A DNA stretch of 43,818 nucleotides, taken from NCBI GenBank assembly GCA_016192985.1, contig JACPTC010000054.1, positions 1-43,818 on the forward strand, given 5' to 3'. The DNA comes from Candidatus Woesearchaeota archaeon (GTDB lineage Archaea; Nanobdellota; Nanobdellia; Woesearchaeales; GW2011-AR4). The first letter of the stretch is position 1; every line of letters starts with the position of its first letter. Below the pieces are notes generated by a model, which saw only the letters and a program-made list of their open reading frames with translations, did no database searches and was not told the DNA's origin. The translations under genes were made by a program, and so were the position numbers. Shown piece by piece: positions 40,380 through 43,818 of this stretch.

Positions 40380-41972
40380 CTACTGATCAGCAACACCTTT
40401 AAAATAGTAATTATTCTGCATATATACATGCACTATCGGGTTTTCATCGGTAGAAATTTGTATAGTATTGTTATTGAAATAGTTTTGCAGGAATTTTGGG
40501 AATTTAAACAAGAATTCATTATCGGGAGATGAATACCAAACTCCGCTGACAGCATAATTTCTAACAATTCCGGGATATAGACTTTTTCCTGATATTATAT
40601 ATCCTATTGAGCCGGATGCAGAGCCTGGGAACAAATAAGGAAAAGTCAGCGGCATAACAGCTTTCATTGTTTTGTATATTGATGTATACCCTTCAAGAAA
40701 ATAATATGGCGAATCAGCCTGTGTAACAACAAACCCGTCTTTGCGAAGAACTCTTTTGATTTCTTCATAAAATTCTTTTGTATAAAGAGGCACTACCTCT
40801 AATACTTTTGGGTCAGGGAGGTCTATTATTATCACATCATAAGTGTCATTTTTGGCATGCTTCAAATATCTTCTGCCATCCATTATTATCCTATCCACTC
40901 TTTTGTCATCTAAAGAGCCTTTGTGGACATTTTTTAGGTATTTTTTCGATACTTCTATCACACTTTTGTCCAGCTCAACGTGGTCTATTCTTGTTAAATT
41001 AAATTTTAGTAATTGATACAATGCACCACCATCCCCTCCTCCAATAACCAAAACACTTTTTGGGTTGGGATGAGCAGCCATGGCTGGTAAAACAAGATAT
41101 TCATGGTACCTCATAGATTCCTTGTCTGAAATCTGTATCTTGCCGTCCAAAACTAATTGATTGCCATAATAGGGCGATTTGATGATAAGTATATGCTGAA
41201 AAGGAGTTATCTCGGAATAAACAACTTCAGTATAATAAGTTTCTGAAAATAACGAACCTATAGAATAAAAAGAGTCTAAAAAGTCAAGTTTTAATTTACT
41301 AAACAAAGGCTTGGATACGAATAACAAGGATAAACCAATAATAAAAATAACAAGTACAGATGCCAAAAACGCAGTATTCCTTTTATTGCCTATTCTTGTC
41401 GCAAGTATGGCTGTTAAAATATTCAAAAAACCTCCAAAATACATAGCGCCATGAAACCCTAAAATTGGTATAAATAATATGCCAGAGAATAAAGCTCCAA
41501 TAACCCCGCCAAGAGTGTCAGAAAAATAAACAAAACCCGTCACATTCTTATTGCCTAAGTTTTCTAGGATTCTCACAGCAATCGGAATTTCCATGCCCAT
41601 TAGTGCAGTCGGCACCAAAAGAGCGGCAATTACAATCCAGAAAATAGCATTAAAGGACAAGCCAATAGAAGCAATGCCGGCAACAATACTCAAAAACAAA
41701 AAGCCGAATAGTGCTATAAAAACCTCTATCAATATAAGTATGCTTATAAGATTGAATTTCCTTTTTACTAAATTGCCTCCAATTAAAGCTCCAATTGCTA
41801 AACCTAGCAAGAAAGACGCAATAACTATTGATGCTGAAATCTCTGTTGCACCTACAATTGTTACAACAACTGAAAGAAGCACTACCTCATAAAGCAAACT
41901 TGCAAGCCCAGTAGAAAACATAGTTAAAAAAATTATAATATGATTAGACGAAAAAAGATTAATCCTTCTCAT
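40380..41972 (-). CDS. speE: Membrane-anchored spermidine-synthase-family aminopropyltransferase
   Basis: 530 aa in two parts. Residues 1-~225 form about seven membrane helices with repeated G-rich segments (SFLLGLAIGALIGGNL, GALFSGILFIPILGFHGA). Residues ~240-500 are a class I methyltransferase-fold aminopropyltransferase: SVLVIGGGDGGALYQLL (SAM site), VELDKSVIEVSKKYL, IIMDGRRYL, VIIIDLPDP and VLEVVPLYTKEFYEEI. It transfers aminopropyl from decarboxylated SAM to a diamine or agmatine. Its ATG overlaps the speD stop by 4 bp, a direct supply link. The membrane fusion is seen in some bacterial and archaeal COG4262 proteins. Confidence 0.88.
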   Translation of the reverse strand: MRRINLFSSNHIIIFLTMFSTGLASLLYEVVLLSVVVTIVGATEISASIVIASFLLGLAIGALIGGNLVKRKFNLISILILIEVFIALFGFLFLSIVAGIASIGLSFNAIFWIVIAALLVPTALMGMEIPIAVRILENLGNKNVTGFVYFSDTLGGVIGALFSGILFIPILGFHGAMYFGGFLNILTAILATRIGNKRNTAFLASVLVIFIIGLSLLFVSKPLFSKLKLDFLDSFYSIGSLFSETYYTEVVYSEITPFQHILIIKSPYYGNQLVLDGKIQISDKESMRYHEYLVLPAMAAHPNPKSVLVIGGGDGGALYQLLKFNLTRIDHVELDKSVIEVSKKYLKNVHKGSLDDKRVDRIIMDGRRYLKHAKNDTYDVIIIDLPDPKVLEVVPLYTKEFYEEIKRVLRKDGFVVTQADSPYYFLEGYTSIYKTMKAVMPLTFPYLFPGSASGSIGYIISGKSLYPGIVRNYAVSGVWYSSPDNEFLFKFPKFLQNYFNNNTIQISTDENPIVHVYMQNNYYFKGVADQ

Positions 41973-42307
41973 ATATGCTCCACTCTTCTAAGTTCTTTAA
42001 TAACACCTTTAAACTCTCTTGAAAGGGCACTAAGATACTCTTTTTCATTTAATTCCTCGTTGCATGTAAAAATATCAAAAAAAACCTTGCTTTCTTCTGG
42101 CCAGGTGTGCACAACAAAATGTGATTGTGAAAGAATAAAGCAGTATGTGATTCCCTTAGGGCTTTTAAACACATGGTATTTTTTCCCAACTATCTTAAGC
42201 CCGATAACTTTACATACCCTCACCACTGCGCCTTTTATAGCATTAATAGATATTAAAAGTCTTTTATTTCTTGTTTCAATATAACCAATAATGTACACCC
42301 CTCTCAT
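41969..42307 (-). CDS. speD: S-adenosylmethionine decarboxylase proenzyme
   Basis: About 112 aa, class 1B prokaryotic AdoMetDC. The self-processing site is in ILSQSHFVVHTWPEESKVFFDIFTC, aligned with family S-E-S-H-x-x-x-H-T-W-P-E. Here the residue before the pyruvoyl-forming Ser is Gln instead of Glu; the processing His and catalytic Cys follow. The product, decarboxylated SAM, is the donor for the adjoining speE. The track starts at ATG 42331, but the TATA box TTATAAAT (42331-42338) overlaps that codon, so the mRNA should start near ATG 42307 (MRGVYIIGYIE). Confidence 0.9.
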   Translation of the reverse strand: MRGVYIIGYIETRNKRLLISINAIKGAVVRVCKVIGLKIVGKKYHVFKSPKGITYCFILSQSHFVVHTWPEESKVFFDIFTCNEELNEKEYLSALSREFKGVIKELRRVEHI

Positions 42308-42330
42308 GTAGTACGAAGATTTTAAACACA

Positions 42331-42384
42331 TTATAAATCTTATTATTTAATTTGCAGTGTGTTATGGAAACTTTTAAATATGAA
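42331..42384. promoter_or_regulatory. Divergent promoters of speD and the cysteine-rich surface gene
   Basis: On the minus strand ATTTATAA (42331-42338) serves speD. On the plus strand TTTTAAATATG (42372-42382) lies about 45 bases before ATG 42427, whose own Shine-Dalgarno GAGGT sits at about 42414-42418. Confidence 0.55.
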
Positions 42385-42426
42385 TATACAAATTATTACC
42401 TAACTTGTAAAAAGAGGTCAAAAATT

Positions 42427-43818
42427 ATGTCTAGCACCATTAAAATAATTAAAATTTTACTTGTTGTAGCAATTATTGTTTCTATATTCCCAAACTTAGT
42501 TTTTGCGGACTCGCCACCCCCGCCACCACCCCCGCCGCCATGCACAATAAGAAGCGCAGGCTGCTATAAAGAAGGAAATGTAAAAGCAGGCTTTGGGGAA
42601 CTTTCATCAACAACCTTTGCTTATTTTCTTACTGAAAGCAAATGCATAAGGGCAGGGGGTTGTGATTGCAGAGGCACTCCAGATGATGTAAAAGAAGAAA
42701 CGAATCCAGATGATTCAAATGGAGCATGCAACTGCATTGCCGGAGCTGGGTGGAACGCTAAAGCAAAGTGCTGTGGAGATGATGAATCAGATTGTGGGAG
42801 AATAAGTACAGGAGTGCTTTGCAGCATTGACGCAAACAGAGAAGCAGCTTCATGGATTTCATCATCACAAAGCCTAGGAGATATCAGATATGTAGGATGC
42901 GACGGAACAGAATCTCTATCAGATGGAACCACTTGGCATAAGTGCGATGGACAGTTCTGGAAAAGAACAATTAGCGGTAACGAATACATATGCATTGGCA
43001 GGGGCCGCGAATCAATTGTTGAGTGCTGCGGAGATGGTTCTTGCAAATCGAGAATAGATGGCAAGAGACTGTCAACAGGACATTCAGTAAGTCCAGCAAA
43101 TCAGCAAAACGAAGCATCAACAATAAACCTTGCCAGCAATCCAGTTGGGCTTTGCACTCTTTTAAACATAGATGACAATCCCGAATGTGGCTTAGAGTCT
43201 ACTAATCCAGCATGCGTTTGCATACCGTCAAGCACAAAAAAAGAAAGCTTTCAAGAATGCGTTGACGTACCTGATACAACGATTAACCAGGGGGGATTTA
43301 GTGGAGAATCCGCTGGAGGAGTTGTTGCTGCAGACTCTTTGATTACAGGTGCAGCTACAGAATGCACGACAAAATACAAATGCGTGAGTTCTCAGCCTAT
43401 TCAGTGCGGTGGTCCACCTGAAATTTTATGCCCAGCTGGTTATTTTTGCAAATTTGATACAAACCAAATCACAGGGAACGCAGTGTCAAGCGGATACAGC
43501 AAAACCTATTATTGCACTCCAGCCAGAAAATTTGTTACAGATTTGGATGTTGACCAGCTCGGAGTTAGCACCAGCGATAGGCAATCAACATGCGGAAAGG
43601 CTGGCTTTACATGGACAGGCACAAAATGCTGCAGCGAAGCAGACGATATAGGTGAATATTACAATGATGCTGATGGCGTAGGCGGATGCTGGAACAAAAA
43701 GCCAATTCTTAGCGTTAATTTTGTTGAAGGAACGGACAATTCAGTGGTAAACTTCAATGGCGAATTTAATGGTTGTGCAATAGAAAGGACAAATTTTAAT
43801 ACAAACAACGACAATCTG
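42427..43818 (+). CDS. Cysteine-rich secreted surface protein, N-terminal part (runs off the window)
   Basis: 464 codons are open to the last base with no stop; the ORF track missed it because it lacks an end. It starts with a signal peptide (KILLVVAIIVSIFPNLVFA, then DS), then nine prolines and a long ectodomain with many cysteines. Repeated motifs stand out: KCCGDDESDCG, VECCGDGSCKS and TKCCSEADDIG, preceded by tryptophan-containing CIAGAGWNAKA or GFTWTGT, and GGCWN near the end. Similar GW...KCCGDD repeats occur in DPANN surface proteins that I recall, of unknown role. Disulfide-bonded adhesin or cell-surface recognition is inferred. The frame follows a proper TATA box and Shine-Dalgarno. 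Confidence 0.85.
   Translation, partial: MSSTIKIIKILLVVAIIVSIFPNLVFADSPPPPPPPPPCTIRSAGCYKEGNVKAGFGELSSTTFAYFLTESKCIRAGGCDCRGTPDDVKEETNPDDSNGACNCIAGAGWNAKAKCCGDDESDCGRISTGVLCSIDANREAASWISSSQSLGDIRYVGCDGTESLSDGTTWHKCDGQFWKRTISGNEYICIGRGRESIVECCGDGSCKSRIDGKRLSTGHSVSPANQQNEASTINLASNPVGLCTLLNIDDNPECGLESTNPACVCIPSSTKKESFQECVDVPDTTINQGGFSGESAGGVVAADSLITGAATECTTKYKCVSSQPIQCGGPPEILCPAGYFCKFDTNQITGNAVSSGYSKTYYCTPARKFVTDLDVDQLGVSTSDRQSTCGKAGFTWTGTKCCSEADDIGEYYNDADGVGGCWNKKPILSVNFVEGTDNSVVNFNGEFNGCAIERTNFNTNNDNL

Noticed and set aside
42621-43064. 147-aa minus-strand ORF rich in Pro and Ser
   Set aside because: It is antisense to the cysteine-rich gene, which has a signal peptide, Shine-Dalgarno and long open frame.
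43409-43651. 80-aa plus-strand ORF
   Set aside because: It is another frame inside the cysteine-rich gene.

Overview
The window is an AT-rich archaeal chromosome segment. The DNA-processing genes are all archaeal or eukaryote-like: Orc1/Cdc6, both subunits of the archaea-specific DNA polymerase D, MCM, PCNA, primase, Hef, Hjc, TBP, aIF2-beta, archaeal RNase J and RNase P Rpp30. Promoters look archaeal too, with TTTAWATA-type boxes about 25 bases before leaderless starts, and two tRNA genes carry introns outside the canonical site. A primase that fuses PriS to the PriL iron-sulfur domain, many minimal proteins, and a cysteine-rich surface protein suggest a DPANN lineage (Woesearchaeota/Pacearchaeota/Nanoarchaeota-like). 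That placement is inference, not the result of a search.

Layout. 1-3900: a small defence island with an AAA15 ATPase plus RloB-like TOPRIM pair (RloAB) and a frameshifted AIPR gene, bounded by divergent inverted repeats; the left one also folds into nested hairpins. 3901-8834 (minus): Hef, a lipoprotein with a cupredoxin-like fold, a small membrane protein, a degenerate M50 site-2-protease-like protein, and a TraB-family protein. 8947-11059: a PRC-barrel protein, a decayed small ORF, a PIN/UPF0175 toxin-antitoxin module with its own operator-like palindrome, and two zinc-ribbon proteins. 11165-11922: a tRNA-Gly(CCC) with a T-loop intron and a polyprenol/dolichol-kinase-like gene. 11912-15217 (minus): a cobT-cobS-cobC cluster for cobalamin lower-ligand assembly, with the wreck of another gene upstream. 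15247-20629: PCNA, aRNase J, fused primase, Hjc, tRNase Z and an interrupted tRNA-Leu. 20765-23987: AK6-like kinase, aminotransferase, cyclophilin-like protein and an RqcH/NEMF homologue lacking its C-terminal domain.

24019-37135 is the replication core. A probable origin, with two inverted origin-recognition-box-like elements, lies between a TrmB-like regulator and the cdc6-DP1-DP2 operon. aIF2-beta, a SpoIIM-like membrane protein, an RPA-like OB protein, an intein-containing MCM and TBP follow. The 37136-37421 gap upstream of TBP holds a 38-bp hairpin and tandem TATA-like repeats. 37422-43818: an AAA/DUF4143 ATPase whose TATA box is framed by an inverted repeat, RNase P Rpp30, an acyltransferase-like membrane protein, a speD-speE polyamine pair with a membrane-anchored aminopropyltransferase, and the start of a cysteine-rich secreted protein that runs off the window.

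Together the genes cover most of an archaeal replisome (origin binding, helicase, primase, polymerase, clamp, single-strand binding) and its repair partners (Hef and Hjc at forks and junctions), mixed with RNA maturation (tRNase Z, RNase J, RNase P). The accessory modules (defence, toxin-antitoxin, cob cluster) have the features of acquired DNA: repeats at their edges, broken neighbours, and pathway parts that stand alone.
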